Assembly (NCBI RefSeq): GCF_029784165.1
Contig: NC_073696.1
Coordinates: forward strand, 107,128,665 to 107,192,664
Origin: Wyeomyia smithii
Lineage: Eukaryota > Arthropoda > Insecta > Diptera > Culicidae
DNA: 64,000 nt
Direction of reading: 5' to 3'
Shown: in pieces, positions 11,782 through 23,560 of the stretch
Layout: every line of letters starts with the position of its first letter
Numbering within the stretch: position 1 is the stretch's first letter
Position numbers and translations under genes: made by a program
Notes under the pieces: model-generated
What the model was told of the DNA's origin: nothing
What the model saw: the letters and a program-made list of their open reading frames with translations, nothing else
The model's database searches: none

Positions 11782-12175
11782 TTAATAGCCCCAACCAATT
11801 CCGTAGTAACCGAACGGATAGTAACCGACCGATTGTTGCAAGTATGTTCTTCGTCTACTGCACTGGACTTCTTCGATGCATACACCAACAGTGTTCCGAA
11901 CGTAGCCAGGCCTGCAGAAGCATCCTCGCTGGCATCCAGAACCGCATCCTTGGTATCCACCGTACAGATAGGAATCGCAGGTGGCTGGACACGCCGATCC
12001 GCAAGTCGAGAAGACCTCGTTCAATCCGTTACAGTAAGTATCTGAGAAAAAGTAATCATATGTATTAGAATCAATTAGATATCTTTATTCTATTTTACAA
12101 ATGCTTACTGTAGGGTACTGCATAAACCATGGAAGCGCAAACTGCGAAAAGAATCACGATGATTGCCAATTTCAT
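11782..12175 (-). CDS. Secreted TIL-domain cysteine-rich protein, gene 2
   Basis: complement(join(11782..12041, 12109..12175)), about 108 aa. Exon 1 (67 nt) encodes a signal peptide starting MKLAIIVILFAVCASMVYA; donor GTAAGC, acceptor TCTCAG, phase 1. The mature protein has ten TIL-type cysteines with CGSACPATC, C-GSG-C in the putative reactive loop and CIEEVQC at the end of the domain, then a Tyr-rich tail. Very close to genes 3 and 4 but on the opposite strand, so the cluster contains an inversion. Function as a secreted inhibitor is inferred from the fold. Confidence 0.9.
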
Positions 12176-12249
12176 TTTTGAAATTATGATTTTCACACAG
12201 GTGCAGAAGTTCTATATTGAAATGCATGAGAGACAGATGCTGGATGTGG

Positions 12250-12360
12250 TTTATATACTATATGTGCATAATAGTTGTAGCTTACCTCTGTTGTTTGTAG
12301 AGTATTGAGACGCATACGTGCGTACAGGCGTAAACAATCGGGTTGATATCTATACTCTAC
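12250..12360 (-). promoter_or_regulatory. Promoter of TIL gene 2
   Basis: TATATAAA on minus at 12250-12257, about 75 bp upstream of the ATG. Further upstream (12300-12345 read on minus) the block GATTGTTTACGCC...CGCACGTATGCGTCTC then AATACTCTACAAACAACA is conserved with genes 3 and 4, as is the CCACATCCAGCATCT start-site region just downstream of the TATA box. Confidence 0.7.
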
Positions 12361-13155
12361 AAAACAGTTAGAAATAGAACAAAACAGTTCTAATGCTGTG
12401 AAGTTATCAGCTTAATATTATATCAGTGTCGATGTGAAATGAAGAAACCACAACAAACCGAACAGTTAGTCGTGATCTAAAGGAGTGGGTTTTTTGTAGT
12501 GGGTTTGGCTAGAGTTGATTATAGTAGAAAATTAATGCAATTACTTTCGTTGACTTAGGTCAAAACATCGAAACAGTCTGACGACGATTGACCTCTAGAA
12601 GCAATTTTCTTTCAAATTTCATAAAAACATAAAATCTTGTTTGTACAAGATTTTTTGTTTGTTTGATTTTTTATAGTAATCATTTTATTGAATCTGAAAT
12701 ATTTCAACGTGTTTTTATTTAAGTTTACATCTAACATCATACGTTACTGCTTTGTTACAAAACAAACATTCGAACTTCGTTTTGAAAATTCCCGGTCGAA
12801 CAATTTATCGGGACTCGGTTGTAGATCCTTCTAAATTTGCTTGCGATACCAGCTTGTTTAAAGTTCTTCCAAGCTAGCCCCTTTTCCGCGTGTTGTTGCA
12901 GATTAATGGCACTCAGCAGAAATGTCAAAGTCAGTTTGATGGGGGGGGGGCCGATTGACAACGTTAAATCGGGAAAATAAATAATTTTATTTTTTGCTCG
13001 ATTCTAATTGTCAAAACGTTTGTGAATTGCTTTTCAAATGCGTAAAGAGTTGTTGCTTTTTGCTCGAGTGTGCCTGAGATAATTACACAGTTTCTCAGAA
13101 TAATTTTTTCCTGATGTCAAAAGTTGGCAGCATCGTTGCTTCCAAATCGGTGTAA
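12361..13155. other. Intergenic, low complexity
   Basis: The conserved upstream similarity of the TIL promoters extends to about 12430 (TTCTAACTG and CACAGCATTAGAACTG). Beyond this no gene was seen; a run of ten G lies near 12942-12951. Confidence 0.4.
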
Positions 13156-13159
13156 CGTA

Positions 13160-14254
13160 GGGTAAGTGCTCCTATAATGGAGGTAGTACCAATGGTGGTT
13201 GTACTGTAAAAAAAGTTACTCTATATAAGGTTTAAGGACTACAACTGCAAATAAACCGATAAAGTATATGCACTTGGTATTTAAGATAAATGACTTTACT
13301 GTTTTTCATGAAGAAAATTACCTTTTTCAACTTATGGAGAGTATTTGAAAACACTCAGATTTATTTTTCTCATTTTCCCTCTGCGCACACCTTGTTTCCA
13401 TAATGGCGCATCCCAATGTTTTCAAATGTTAGTGGCAGATTCGGTGAATTCGGGTTAAAGGTGAATTTTTTCATAAATTTTCGGTATTATCATGGTGAAA
13501 AGACATCAACTTCTCATGAAAATGTATATTGTGACTTTTAAATTTTAGAAATGAGCTGATGCTATGTTTTTTGACAGGTGATGATTGAAATTAAATTTGT
13601 ATTCAAATGTGCACGACACAAAAATATTTTTATAATAATAAATCTATAAACAATAATCTATAAAATAATAAAATGGTTTTTTGAATGTAACTTGATCTAT
13701 GTGAAATTAAGAAAATCTATACCGAGCGTCTTAGCAGAGTGATTTAAGAAATCAAAGAAATAGTTATGAGTTCCCGTTATACTCTACTAGAAAAGTATAA
13801 CGGAAACCGATAACTATTTCTTTGATTTCTTAATTTATGTGGTTTTGATACCGGGGGCACGAGTCGCAAAGGACCGAAGTTGTTTCTAAACATTACTGCT
13901 CTGTAAATGTTCTTTTACTCAATAAAAGAAAACCACCTTTACCATAGTGAAATCTCACTTTATGTTCATCAAACCTTGAGAATATAGTTTAATTTAAAAC
14001 CTTGTTTAAGCATCTTTGTATACCTCCACTATAGAAATCTGTTACCACCATTATAAGAACCATGCCACCACTACAATATTTAAAATTGTTGACTATTTAA
14101 AAACTAATAAATTTTAGTTCAACTGGTGTTTGATACAACATAAATATTATGTTGTTTAATACAACATAATATTTATGCAGTATCGATTTATTTAGATTTT
14201 GACTGTTTTCTTCGATTGTTATGACCAAATGCGCCATTATTGATGCTCTTATCC
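13160..14254. mobile_element. Putative MITE with imperfect TAAG.GC.TC..ATAATGG termini
   Basis: The left end reads GGGTAAGTGCTCCTATAATGG; the right end, reverse-complemented, reads GGATAAGAGCATCAATAATGGC. Internal copies of ACCA(A/C)(C/T)ATTATA-like motifs lie in both orientations near each end (13183-13200 and 14030-14070). Non-coding, AT-rich. No target duplication was resolved. It carries a 90-bp hairpin at 13744-13833. Confidence 0.45.
13744..13833. repeat. Nearly perfect 90-bp palindrome
   Basis: Arms 13744-13767 and 13810-13833 are exact reverse complements over 24 bp. Inside them a second exact 10-bp pair lies at 13774-13783 (CCGTTATACT) and 13794-13803. Could fold into a long two-step hairpin. 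Confidence 0.85.
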
Positions 14255-14740
14255 AACAGTTTGAGCACAGTTTTGGATCACGAATGAATAATTCTCGGAA
14301 ATTTTTCTTTCTTTCAAAACTTTATCATGGCACAGAATGTCCCGAGTATATAGACTTGATTTGATTGCCCTTTACATTCAGGTAAACAGACACATAACAT
14401 ATTTTTTTCATGTCACCGAAAAGACGAGCAGAGCACTCGTTTTCTTTTGCAATATGTTGTAAGGTTATAATATTGTCGACATTCCAGGATTTTGTTAATA
14501 TCGACAAGGCAAGAATTTTTTGACTTGCTGTTTTCCATGAATACGATTTCTAAGCTGTATTTTCATCTTGAATTTCTTTGAAGATATGGAGACACTTTGT
14601 GCTGATGACGAAAACGAGCTGTTTATGTCATGAGAAAATCGCTCTTTAAGGTCTATCCTAGATTCTATTTATTGTGATTTTTAAACAGAGGCACAGATGT
14701 AATATCAAACTGATTACTCCACAGCATTAGAACTGTGTTG
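14255..14740. other. Intergenic, no gene recognised
   Basis: AT-rich; no supported coding region or repeat. Confidence 0.4.
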
Positions 14741-14866
14741 TTCTTTTTACAACTGTTATGTAGAGTATAAGATATCAGCCCAATTGTTTACGACTGTACG
14801 CACGTTTGCGTTTCAATACTCTACGAACAACAGAAGTTAGCTTATTATCCACATATAGTATATAAA
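14741..14866 (+). promoter_or_regulatory. Promoter of TIL gene 3
   Basis: TATAAA at 14861-14866, about 75 bp before the ATG. The upstream block at about 14762-14830 (GATATCAGCCCAATTGTTTACG...CGCACGTTTGCGTTTC, then AATACTCTACGAACAACA) is conserved with genes 2 and 4, and CCACATCCAGCATCT follows the TATA box. Confidence 0.72.
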
Positions 14867-14940
14867 CCACATCCAGCATCTATTTCTCATGCAGTCCCAC
14901 ATAGAGCTACAATACCTGTGGAAAAATCATAATTTCAAAA

Positions 14941-15327
14941 ATGAAACTAGCACTCATCGTGATTCTTTCCGCAGTTTGCGCTTCTTTGGTTTATGCAGTA
15001 CCCTACAGTAAGCACTTCCATAATAGAATAATGAGCATTTGAATCTAATATAATTACTTCATCTCAGATACCTACTGTACCGGATTGAACGAGGTCTTCT
15101 CAACTTGCGGATCGGCTTGTCCAGCCACCTGCGAATCCTACCTGTACGGTGGATACCAAGGATGCGGTTCTGGATGCCAGCGAGGATGCTTCTGTCGGCC
15201 CGGGTATGTTCGCAACACTGTTGGTGTGTGCATCGAAGAGGTCCAGTGCACTAGAAGGCGAACATACTTGCAACAATCTGTCGGTTACTATCCGTTCGGC
15301 TACTACGGAAGTGGCTGGGGCTTTTAA
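14941..15327 (+). CDS. Secreted TIL-domain cysteine-rich protein, gene 3
   Basis: join(14941..15007, 15068..15327), 108 aa, phase-1 intron of 60 bp. Signal peptide MKLALIVILSAVCASLVYA. The mature domain has ten cysteines (CTGLNEVFSTCGSACPATC at its start, CIEEVQC at its end) in the TIL pattern and a Tyr/Gly-rich tail ending GSGWGF. Poly(A) signals at 15391-15396 and 15426-15431. Nearly identical in coding and promoter sequence to gene 4, which suggests recent duplication or gene conversion. Confidence 0.92.
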
Positions 15328-15434
15328 TTTAGTCTCGATACGGCTGGCAGCACGACTTTATGTAATAACAGTTGTCAATTGAAGAAGTGTAATAAAATTT
15401 CCGTCTGCGATGATTGATAATTTGCAATAAAAAA

Positions 15435-16019
15435 TTCTGTATACAAGTACTGTCGAAACTACTGCTCTGATCTCTCAGCCGATACTAAGAAGACTATCGT
15501 TTCCTTCTGACAAATATCTTGATCAGTGAATATTCTGGCGAATTTTCTACTGATACGAAAATCAAGAATGTCACAGTATAGAAATGGTGTCTACTCTTTA
15601 GGTCTGCTCATAACGGACTTGGTTCAATATACATACATAAAAATTCGAACTGAAGCATTATGTTATTTTCATTTTTTTAGACTCGATTAAATAACATTTT
15701 TGATTCGATTATTTATAGTAGGTTTTTTTTTCTTTTTCAAATATGACTTGTCTAGGGCTGAAAAGTCGAAAGGATATTAAAATATAAACGAACGAATCAA
15801 ACAATGTCATTCCCCCCCCCTTTCTTCTTTCACCTAATAACGACTTTGGTATTTCTACTGAGTGGCACTTATATGCAACAGCACACGGAAAAGTACCAGG
15901 CGTTGGATTAGGAGGCACTTTGAATCAGTTGGTTACGCGAGCGACTTTGAAAACGAAAACGTTTTAAATCTCGAGACACACGATAAAAAATAGCGCTTCA
16001 TGAATCAAAATACTCTCAA
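15435..16019. other. Intergenic, no gene recognised
   Basis: No supported gene. A run of nine to ten C near 15812-15822. May include eroded 5' sequence of the LINE relic that follows. Confidence 0.4.
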
Positions 16020-18340
16020 CGATATTCCTCACAGATGGCTGAAAAATAGGTACAAAAGCTGGTGTTAGAATCTTAATATTTCAGTGGCAATGGGACACTG
16101 GCCAACAGTGTTTCAAAGCGGAGATTTTTGCAATTCATGAATGCGCGACTGCTTGTCTGACTAGAAAATAGAGACATGCAAATATTTTTATTTTCTCTGA
16201 CAGTCAGGTAGCGTTAAAAGCACTTGGTGCTTCTAAATGTACATCCAAGATTGTTTGGGAATGTATTGTCACACTGCGACAGCTATGTCAAACAAATTCA
16301 GTGAACTTGTATTGGGTTCCAGGACATTGTGGCATTGGTGAGAATGAAAGAGCAGACGAACTGGCAAAACAAGGATCTAACTCAAAGTTTATCGGCCCAG
16401 AACCTTTCTGCGGTATATCAAACTGTGCAGTGAAAAGGAACATAAACGCTGGGGGGAACAAAAGGTGATAACCCATTGGTTGGATGCAGAGCCGGGTTTA
16501 TTATTGTGGTGGCCCGGGGCCCAGTTTTAAGTGGGGCCCCAAAATAAAACATAACCAAACCAAATGTTTTTGAAAGATGTCTCCAACTGCTCGAAAACCA
16601 GAAATTTTTTCTTGATATCTGAAAAAAAAAACCTACCGTAATTTGAAAAATAAAAACACAAAAATTTTCACACAATTTGAGAAAGACTGCGCAAATATAA
16701 GGCGACCCTGACAACAATCTACAGAAACTAGAAAAAAAACTACACACATCTGCAGATCAATGAAATCTGCACACGGACTCTGGAAATTTGCATTTTGCAA
16801 GGCACATCCCTGATTCGGACAAGTAAGCAACAGCAATGCATTAAAAAACTTGTGAGTTATTTTCTTTCTCTGCTTGGGAGATGGTTCGACTTGAATGGAG
16901 TGTTAATGTGTGTCGTTCCAGGCACAGATAACAGAAATCCAAGCTAGAACAAAAAACTCCAGAAATCGCGTGTAAGATTTCAAATTCTTACTCGTTTGGA
17001 AAGCTAACAACATCTTTCTGCAACTTGCGGCTTTAATCACTTTAGTGATGGCAGCGCTGTATTATAGTCAAAGTTGCCAGACGCATAAAAACTCTCACAG
17101 ATTTCAAATCAGATTTTTGCAACGATTTGCAACGATATAACACTGATTTTGTGAGGTTTGTTTTTTTTTTAAATCAACACTAAAACAAACAAATTACGAC
17201 TGCTCAAAGGTCTACTCAACAGTCTACAATAAAAACGGCAACCCTTCTTATTGCGATAATATCGATAAGAGCTGGAAAACTACGAATTTCATCAAATCAT
17301 TGACCTCCATTGGGTTCTTAGCACCACCACACTGCATATTGCGACATGTAAAAAAAACCGTTGCATCTTTTTACACATGAAGCGAAATAAGCTACGATAT
17401 CTGTTATCTGTATTCAGCGATGCCAGATTGGAAAAAAAGGTCTTCAAATCAAAAACATTTACCCTGTGAAGATCCTGCGGTGAAGACGTCCTTGTTTGTG
17501 AAGACAAAAGGAAGACATCGAAAACTATGTGAAGACATTAGTAAATATGTTATTATGACCCGCATTTTGCAGAGGTGGCGACCTTTTTTTTGGTCGCCAG
17601 TGTTCGGTTTGCCGGGTAATTTTGCAGCCATCTCGGGTTGGAATACATGGGAAGACATTTTTCCTCGGAACGTGAAGACATTTGAAAAAATGACCTGGCA
17701 TCCCTCTCTGTATTCCAAGAAAATCCACGGTGAACTCTTATGGATATCAATTGGCGCTCGTGTGTTTCAGATTGAAACACACAAGTTTTTCAATGCATTG
17801 CTGTTGCTTACTTGTTGCAGATTTTTAGAGTCTGTGTGCAGATTTTTTTGATCTGCAGATGTGTGTAGTTTTTTCTTAGTTTCTGTGGATTATTGTCAGG
17901 GTCGCCTTATATTTGCGCAGTCTTTCTCAAGTTGTGTGTAAATTTTTATGTGCCTGTGGATCGCAATTTTTTCAAATTGCGGTAGGTTTTTCAGATATCA
18001 GGAAAAAAATTCTGGGTTTCGAGCAGTTTCTTCAACTTTCAAGAACATCAATTCCTCTGTTAAAGTTTTTTGCTGTAAATCGATCTTTTGATTGAATCTC
18101 ATTTTTGATAGAGAAAAAAAGCTTTTTCTCAATTTGTGGGGGCCCCAAAAATGTGGGGGCCCTGCCCCCCCCCCTTGAATCCGGCTCTGGTTGGATGTCA
18201 AAAAGTGTTCTCAATCTAAAAGATTTATAACACCAAACGTAAATCATTCAAAAAAACTCTTAGAGCTTAACGAAAGAGCTTTCTTGTACATTGTTTCTTC
18301 AGAAGATATCGTCGAATTTCAAGATAACAATTTTTTGGTT
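16020..18340 (+). mobile_element. R1/LOA-type LINE relic (RNase H domain), split by a hAT element
   Basis: Broken plus-strand RNase H: TDG..KIGTKAG (16030), KAEIFAIHECA (16115), IFIFSDSQVALKAL (16185), LYWVPGHCGIGENERADELA (16310). The reading is interrupted at 16487 by a hAT-type insert and resumes at 18190 (KRFITPNVNHSKKLLELNER). The family matches the longer copy at 20395-23180. In-frame stops make it dead. Confidence 0.75.
16487..18189. mobile_element. hAT-type foldback element
   Basis: Exact 8-bp duplication GTTGGATG (16479-16486 and 18190-18197) with termini CAGAGCCGG...CCGGCTCTG. Beyond the ends, the two flanks are long inverted copies of each other: about 16655-16800 (GCGCAAATATAAGGCGACCCTGAC region) matches about 17810-17960 in reverse. 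The 8-bp duplication and CAG-type ends are diagnostic of the hAT superfamily. No transposase frame; 1.7 kb. Confidence 0.85.
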
Positions 18341-18344
18341 TTTC

Positions 18345-18840
18345 AAAAAATATGATTTTTTTTCAACCCTGAAAGATCAATTTGACTCCTCGTTTTTAGT
18401 GACATTGCCCTTTTTCTTTTCCAAATAGTCCGAATCTGTTCTCGTTTTTCTAAACAACTGAATTCTGGTATTTGTTATGTGTCAATGTGTTAAGACCGTA
18501 ATGATCACTCCATATTAAAATTTCAATAAAAACTTGCATTTTAAATGATTCAAAATTCATGCATCAATTTACCGCCAGAATAAGAATATCTTTCCAGGGT
18601 GAAATGCTTAAAGCGCAGTGTTTTTTATTCATTTCAACATTTTTTATTTCTTTTTTAAAATACCTGCCAATTTTTTGAAAGCCATCCATAAATCATTGTC
18701 CTCCATAACAAACCCATAAATCACAGATAACTTTATTATGATTTTTTTTTCTATTTCACACAGACACTGATTTAGTATTGTGCTGATAACTTCACAGCAT
18801 TGAAAATTTATTGTTCGATTTCTAACTGTTTTATAAAGTG
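18345..18840. other. Intergenic, no gene recognised
   Basis: AT-rich; the last ~60 bases already belong to the conserved upstream region of TIL gene 4. Confidence 0.4.
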
Positions 18841-18943
18841 TAGACATCAGCTCGATTGTTTACGCTTGTTCGCACGTATGCGTCTCAATACTCTGCAAAC
18901 AACATAGGAAAGCTAGAACTATTATGCACATGAAGTATATAAA
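18785..18943 (+). promoter_or_regulatory. Promoter of TIL gene 4
   Basis: TATATAAA at 18936-18943, about 77 bp before the ATG. The block 18841-18905 (CATCAGCTCGATTGTTTACGC...CGCACGTATGCGTCTC, then AATACTCTGCAAACAACA) and CCACATCCAGCATCT after the TATA box are shared with genes 2 and 3. Confidence 0.72.
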
Positions 18944-19019
18944 CCACATCCAGCATCTACCTTTCATGCATTCTCACTTAGAGCTTTAAAGCCTGAGGAA
19001 AAAAATCATAATTTCAAAA

Positions 19020-19406
19020 ATGAAATTGGCAGTCATCGCGATTCTTTCTGCAATTTGCGCTTCTTTGGTTCATGCAGTACCCTACAGTAAGTACTTGTCA
19101 TGTTGAGTATTGATAATTTTAATTAAATATGATTACTTTTTCTCAGATACCTACTGTAATGGATTAAACGAGGTGTTCTCCACTTGTGGATCGGCGTGTC
19201 CAGCCACCTGTGATTCCTACCTGTACGGTGGATACCCAGGATGCGGTTCTGGATGCCAGCGAGGTTGCTTCTGTCGGCCCGGGTATGTTCGCAACACTGT
19301 TGGTGTATGCATCGAAGAGGTCCAGTGCACTAGAAGACGAACATACTTGCAACAATCGGTCGGTTACTATCCATTCGGCTACTATGGAAATGGTTGGGGC
19401 TATTAA
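19020..19406 (+). CDS. Secreted TIL-domain cysteine-rich protein, gene 4
   Basis: join(19020..19086, 19147..19406), 108 aa, phase-1 intron of 60 bp with donor GTAAGT. Signal peptide MKLAVIAILSAICASLVHA. Ten TIL cysteines with CGSACPATC, C-GSG-C and CIEEVQC, then a Tyr/Gly-rich tail ending GNGWGY. An AATAAA-like tract (GATAAATAAATAC) follows near 19515. Likely secreted; protease inhibition inferred from the domain. Confidence 0.92.
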
Positions 19407-19529
19407 TGCAGTCTCGATAAGCTAGCAGCTCGAAATTTTGCGGTAACAGTTGTTGATTCAAGAATGGAAACAAATGTTTCGTCTGCGATGATTGATAATT
19501 TGCAGTAAACAATAGATAAATAAATACTG

Positions 19530-20390
19530 AAGAACACAAATATATGTTTTGATCTGAAATTTTCACTTTTTACAGACGTAGTTCTAGCGTCTTACTAACA
19601 CGTTTTGAGTATGAAACTGGCTGCAAAATTAGAAGGTCTAGAATTAATTTCTAAAAAAAACCGAGTGGCTTTGATTTGGATTAGATCTGAGTATGTTTCA
19701 CGAATAGAAGAATTTTAAGTTTCTTGACCATTTTTTATAGGGCGTTTCCATTTCAACATACACTTCTCAAAAGCATTGTTGCTCAGACATCTTTGATTGT
19801 ACATAAAAACGTGTTATAGGGTACTCGTTAAGCTTAGTGAAAAGATATGGAGAAAAAAGTTTCTCATTTTAATTACTTGAACTTTTTCTTTATATTTTAG
19901 AAATCAAATTTAAATTTTTGGCTGAAATTTAGGATGGAGAAATATCAGAAAAAAAATATGGGAGGTAATTTATAATTCACAGTGATCAATTTTTCAAAAG
20001 CGTGTTTTTATGTGAAAATGATTGAATGATTTGTGAAAATACGCTATTTCTTAATTTATTCATGATACTCCAGTAACATCCGCATGATGGTTGAATAGTT
20101 TACATTTGGGCAGTAAATACATACAGATACAGGGTGCGTGACTAATTTTTGCAGTAAACAACATGTTGTAAAAAAAATATTCCAGTTAGTCATATATGCG
20201 ATGAATGTTTTGCGATATAAGTGTGTTGTATGAGGCGTTCTTGTTGGTGTTCCGCTCGATGTCGCCCCACACAAAATAACACCAGTCGTCGAAGGCGGAA
20301 CAAAAGTTGCCCTAAAGCTAAAAAAAGTTGGCCTTAAATGACCATGGCCTTTTAACCATTCCCGTAAATAGGTAGTATAGTAGTAAATGC
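19530..20390. other. Intergenic, no gene recognised
   Basis: No supported coding region or repeat found before the LINE begins at about 20395. Confidence 0.4.
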
Positions 20391-20394
20391 TGAA

Positions 20395-23180
20395 GTGCGT
20401 CACTTCTACGTTTGCTTAAGGGGAAATCACTACAAAAAAGCCCTGACTGCATACAACAGAGAATTGAGGCGTGCCAAAAGACAGGACTGGAGACGGGTCT
20501 GCGAAGAGATCAATAACGCTCCAACAGCTGCGAGGCTGCACAAAATTCTTTCAAAAGATCATTCAAATGGTCTTGGCAATCTAAGAAAAGAGGACGGCAG
20601 CTTTACAGTTGATTCCGCTGAAACTTTGGAAGTAATGATGAGAACTCATTTTCCAGGGTCAACACCCATTTTCCGGTGAAGTACAGGACTTAGAAGAGGC
20701 AGGATTTTTATGGTCAACTGAAGTCTATCTTAAAGCCTGTGAAATCTTCACGCCTGGTAGGGTTGAATGGGCATTGAGTTCTTTTCAACCTTACAAATCT
20801 GCTGGAAAAGATGAAATCTTCCCAGCACTACTCCAACAGGGAAAAGAAGCTCTTATTCCCCAGTTAACTGAGCTCTTCAGAGCCAGTGTTACCATGAGTT
20901 ACATACCAAAAGCCTGGAGAAAGGTTCGAGTTGTCTTTATTCCTAAAGTGGGGAAAAGAGACAAAACGACTCCCAAAGCCTTTAGGCCCATCAGTCTCTC
21001 CTCTGTTCTATTAAAGACAATGGAAAAAATTTTGGACGACTTTATCAAGTCAACAGTCTTGGTGAAACCAATTTGCTTACCAATCAGGTAAATCTACAAT
21101 AACAGCGCTACAAGCGTTAGTTAACAAAATTGAGAAGTCCTTTCGAGCAAAAGAACTGGCTCTGGTTGCTTTTCTCGATATAGAGGGGGCATTCGATAAT
21201 GCATCCTATAGCTCAATGCGGTCCGCAATGGAAGCAAGGGGCCTGGATAACTGTATTATTGAATGGACAATGGCGATGCTAAGAGATCGAGAAATTTCTG
21301 CTGATCTTGGAGGTGCGCAGCTAAATATCAGATCTAATAAGGGATATCCCCAGGGAGGAGTACTTTCACCCTTATTGTGGTCCTTAGTTGTAGACGAACT
21401 CCTTAAAAGGCTTACAGAACTAGGATATGAAGTAATTCGATACGCAGACGATGTAGCCATGATAGTTCGTGGGAGGTTGATGACACGATCTCTAATCGGC
21501 TACAAACTGCGCTCAAATCTACTTTGAAATGGTGTAGAGAAGAGGGTTTGAATGTTAATCCCTCCAAAACTGTTATAGTACCTTTTACCAAAAGAAAAAA
21601 GCTAAATTTAAAACGGCCTATTCTAGATGGTGTTCAAATTCAGTTTGCAGAAGAAGTTAAATACCTCGGAGTAACTTTAGACAAAAAACTGAATTGGAAT
21701 TCTCATCTAGACAAGACTATCTCTAAGGGTACAAATGCCCTTTGGGTTTGTAACAGAGCCGTGGGAAAAACATGGGGACTACGACCAAAAACAGTCCATT
21801 GGATTTATTCGGCAATTGTTCGTCCGAAGGTTACATACGCTTCACTTATATAGTGGCCTAAAATTAATGAGGTAACCGCTCAAGCGAAGCTTGGTAAACT
21901 GCAGAGGCTCGCCTGTATATCAATAACTGGGGCAATGAAAAGCACACCATCAGTTGCTTTGGAAGCCCTCCTTCGTATGCTACCTTTGCACAAATATGTA
22001 AAGCAGCTGGCTGCAAAAAGTACTCTGACATTTAAACGTTATAATGAGATCTCAGATGGTGACCTTGTGGGACACTTACGAATCCTTAAGGAATTCAGAC
22101 TGAATTCTGATGTTAAAACAATAGAAGATTGGATGACAACGAAGACAAACTATGACATCCCCTTCGAAGTAGTTAAATCAAGCCGCTATGAATGGGAGTT
22201 AGGAGGGCCGAGTCTGCGTCCAGGTTCTGTTGTGTTTTACACCGATGGATCAAAAATGGGTGAAAATACTGGAGCCGGGGTGTTTGGCCCTGGAATCAGT
22301 AGAGCTATACCAATGGGCCACAGTTCAACGGTATTTCAAGCAGAAATTCATGCTATTATTGAATGTGTGGATATCTGTTTAAAAAGAAATTACAGATTCG
22401 CGAAAATCTGCATATTTTCTGACAGCCAAGCAGCTTTAAATGTACTTAAAGCTTTCACATGTAAATCGAGGCTAGTGTGGGAATGCCTTCTTTCTTTAAG
22501 ACAATTGGCCAGCAGGAACGAAGTTACTCTTTACTGGATGCCTGGCCATTGCGGCATTGAAGGAAATGAAAAAGCCGACAGCCTAGCAAGAGAAGGCTCA
22601 GCATCAAATTTTATTGGTCCGGAACCATTCTGCGGAGTCCCAGAATGCGCTCTGAGGACTGAATTTAGAACTTGGGAAATGTCCACGGTAGAATCAAGCT
22701 GGAACGCCACGGATACATCCAGACAAGCTAGAAGATTTATCACACCGAGTGCTGTGAAAGCTCGGATCTTACTAAATCTGAATAAAAAGAGCTTCGGGTA
22801 CTAACGGGTCTGTTGACCGGTCACTGCCCGATTAGGTATCACCTAAACAAAATTGGAAAAACTCGATCGACAGAATGTCGTTTTTGCCAATTTGAAACCG
22901 AAACTGCTGAACATATACTCTGCATCTGTGGAGCCTTGTTCAATCAAAGGATGTCAATATTTGGAAAAGGGCTACTAGAGCCCCATGAAATTTGGCATTG
23001 TGATCCTGGTAAGGTATTAGACTTCATAAAACGAGTCGACCCTAACTGGGATCGGGTATTATGTCAACCAGTGTCCATCACACCTTAGTTGTGACAGGAT
23101 AATCGACTAATACCAAATCAAACATGGGTCATACAACAATAGTCCTAACTAATGGACGCAGTTGTGTTTCGGGCCTACAG
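20395..23180 (+). mobile_element. R1/LOA-type LINE, 5'-truncated ORF2
   Basis: Plus-strand ORF2 in six overlapping frames. In order: RT N-terminal linker (20395-20679), RT fingers FRPISLSSVLLKTMEK (20774-21091), FLDIEGAFDNASYSSM (21175-21220) and YADDVAMI active site (21216-21527), RT thumb (21524-21853), RNase H with YTDGSKMGENTGAGVF, AEIHAI, FSDSQAAL and HCGIEGNEKADSLA (21935-22804), then a C-terminal C-x2-C...H-x4-C finger (CRFCQFETETAEHILC, 22813-23088). The 3' UTR runs to a poly(A)-like stretch near 23180. Frameshifts near 20680, 21090 and 21530 and stops near 21854 and 22803 inactivate it. Confidence 0.85.
21935..22804 (+). pseudogene. RNase H domain of the R1/LOA-type LINE
   Basis: Open frame of 289 codons. 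The RNase H catalytic set is visible: D in YTDGSK (near residue 106), E in AEIHAI (140), D in FSDSQ (163) and D in KADSLA (214). RNase H would remove RNA from the hybrid during target-primed reverse transcription. It is the best-preserved part of the element at 20395-23180, but is cut off from the RT by a stop near 21854. Confidence 0.8.
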
Positions 23181-23319
23181 GGAAAAAAAAGGGGAAAACT
23201 CGTTTAGGTCTCTGAAAAATCTTGGCTAAGGGCACCGAAATGGTGGAAAAGCTATAATTTTCAATTGTTTCCTAGTCTAAACTCTAGCGCAAAACCTGTG
23301 TTTACCAAGTAATCCAAAG

Positions 23320-23560
23320 GATTGGTACCGGGAGCGCTAGAGGGCCAAATTTCCTTCTGTCGAAACTCCGGAACATTTTCAGTAAGCCATTTCTGTCTTT
23401 TAAAGGCATTATCAGCAGGCGCTTCATCATGTTGTAGTAACCTTCTTCATCCACGGGACAAAGGCTGAATTCTTTAAATTTATTTTTCCCACTTTTTTGA
23501 TCCTGCTCCGCTTAGCGGTATTGGAACAATACTTTTATTACTTCCGGGAAAGTGTGGATG
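23320..23560 (-). pseudogene. Tc1/mariner-type transposase relic
   Basis: Minus-strand reading includes HDEAPADNAFKRQKWLTENV, then PEFRQKEIWPSS.PGTNPLDYLV, which matches the conserved (Q)HDGAPAH...FWPPSSPDLNPLDY region holding the second and third catalytic acidic residues. Upstream parts are eroded. No inverted repeats located. Confidence 0.65.

Noticed and set aside
17420..17851. 143-codon ORF inside the hAT foldback element
   Set aside because: No hAT transposase signature; overlaps other-strand frames and low-complexity repeats.
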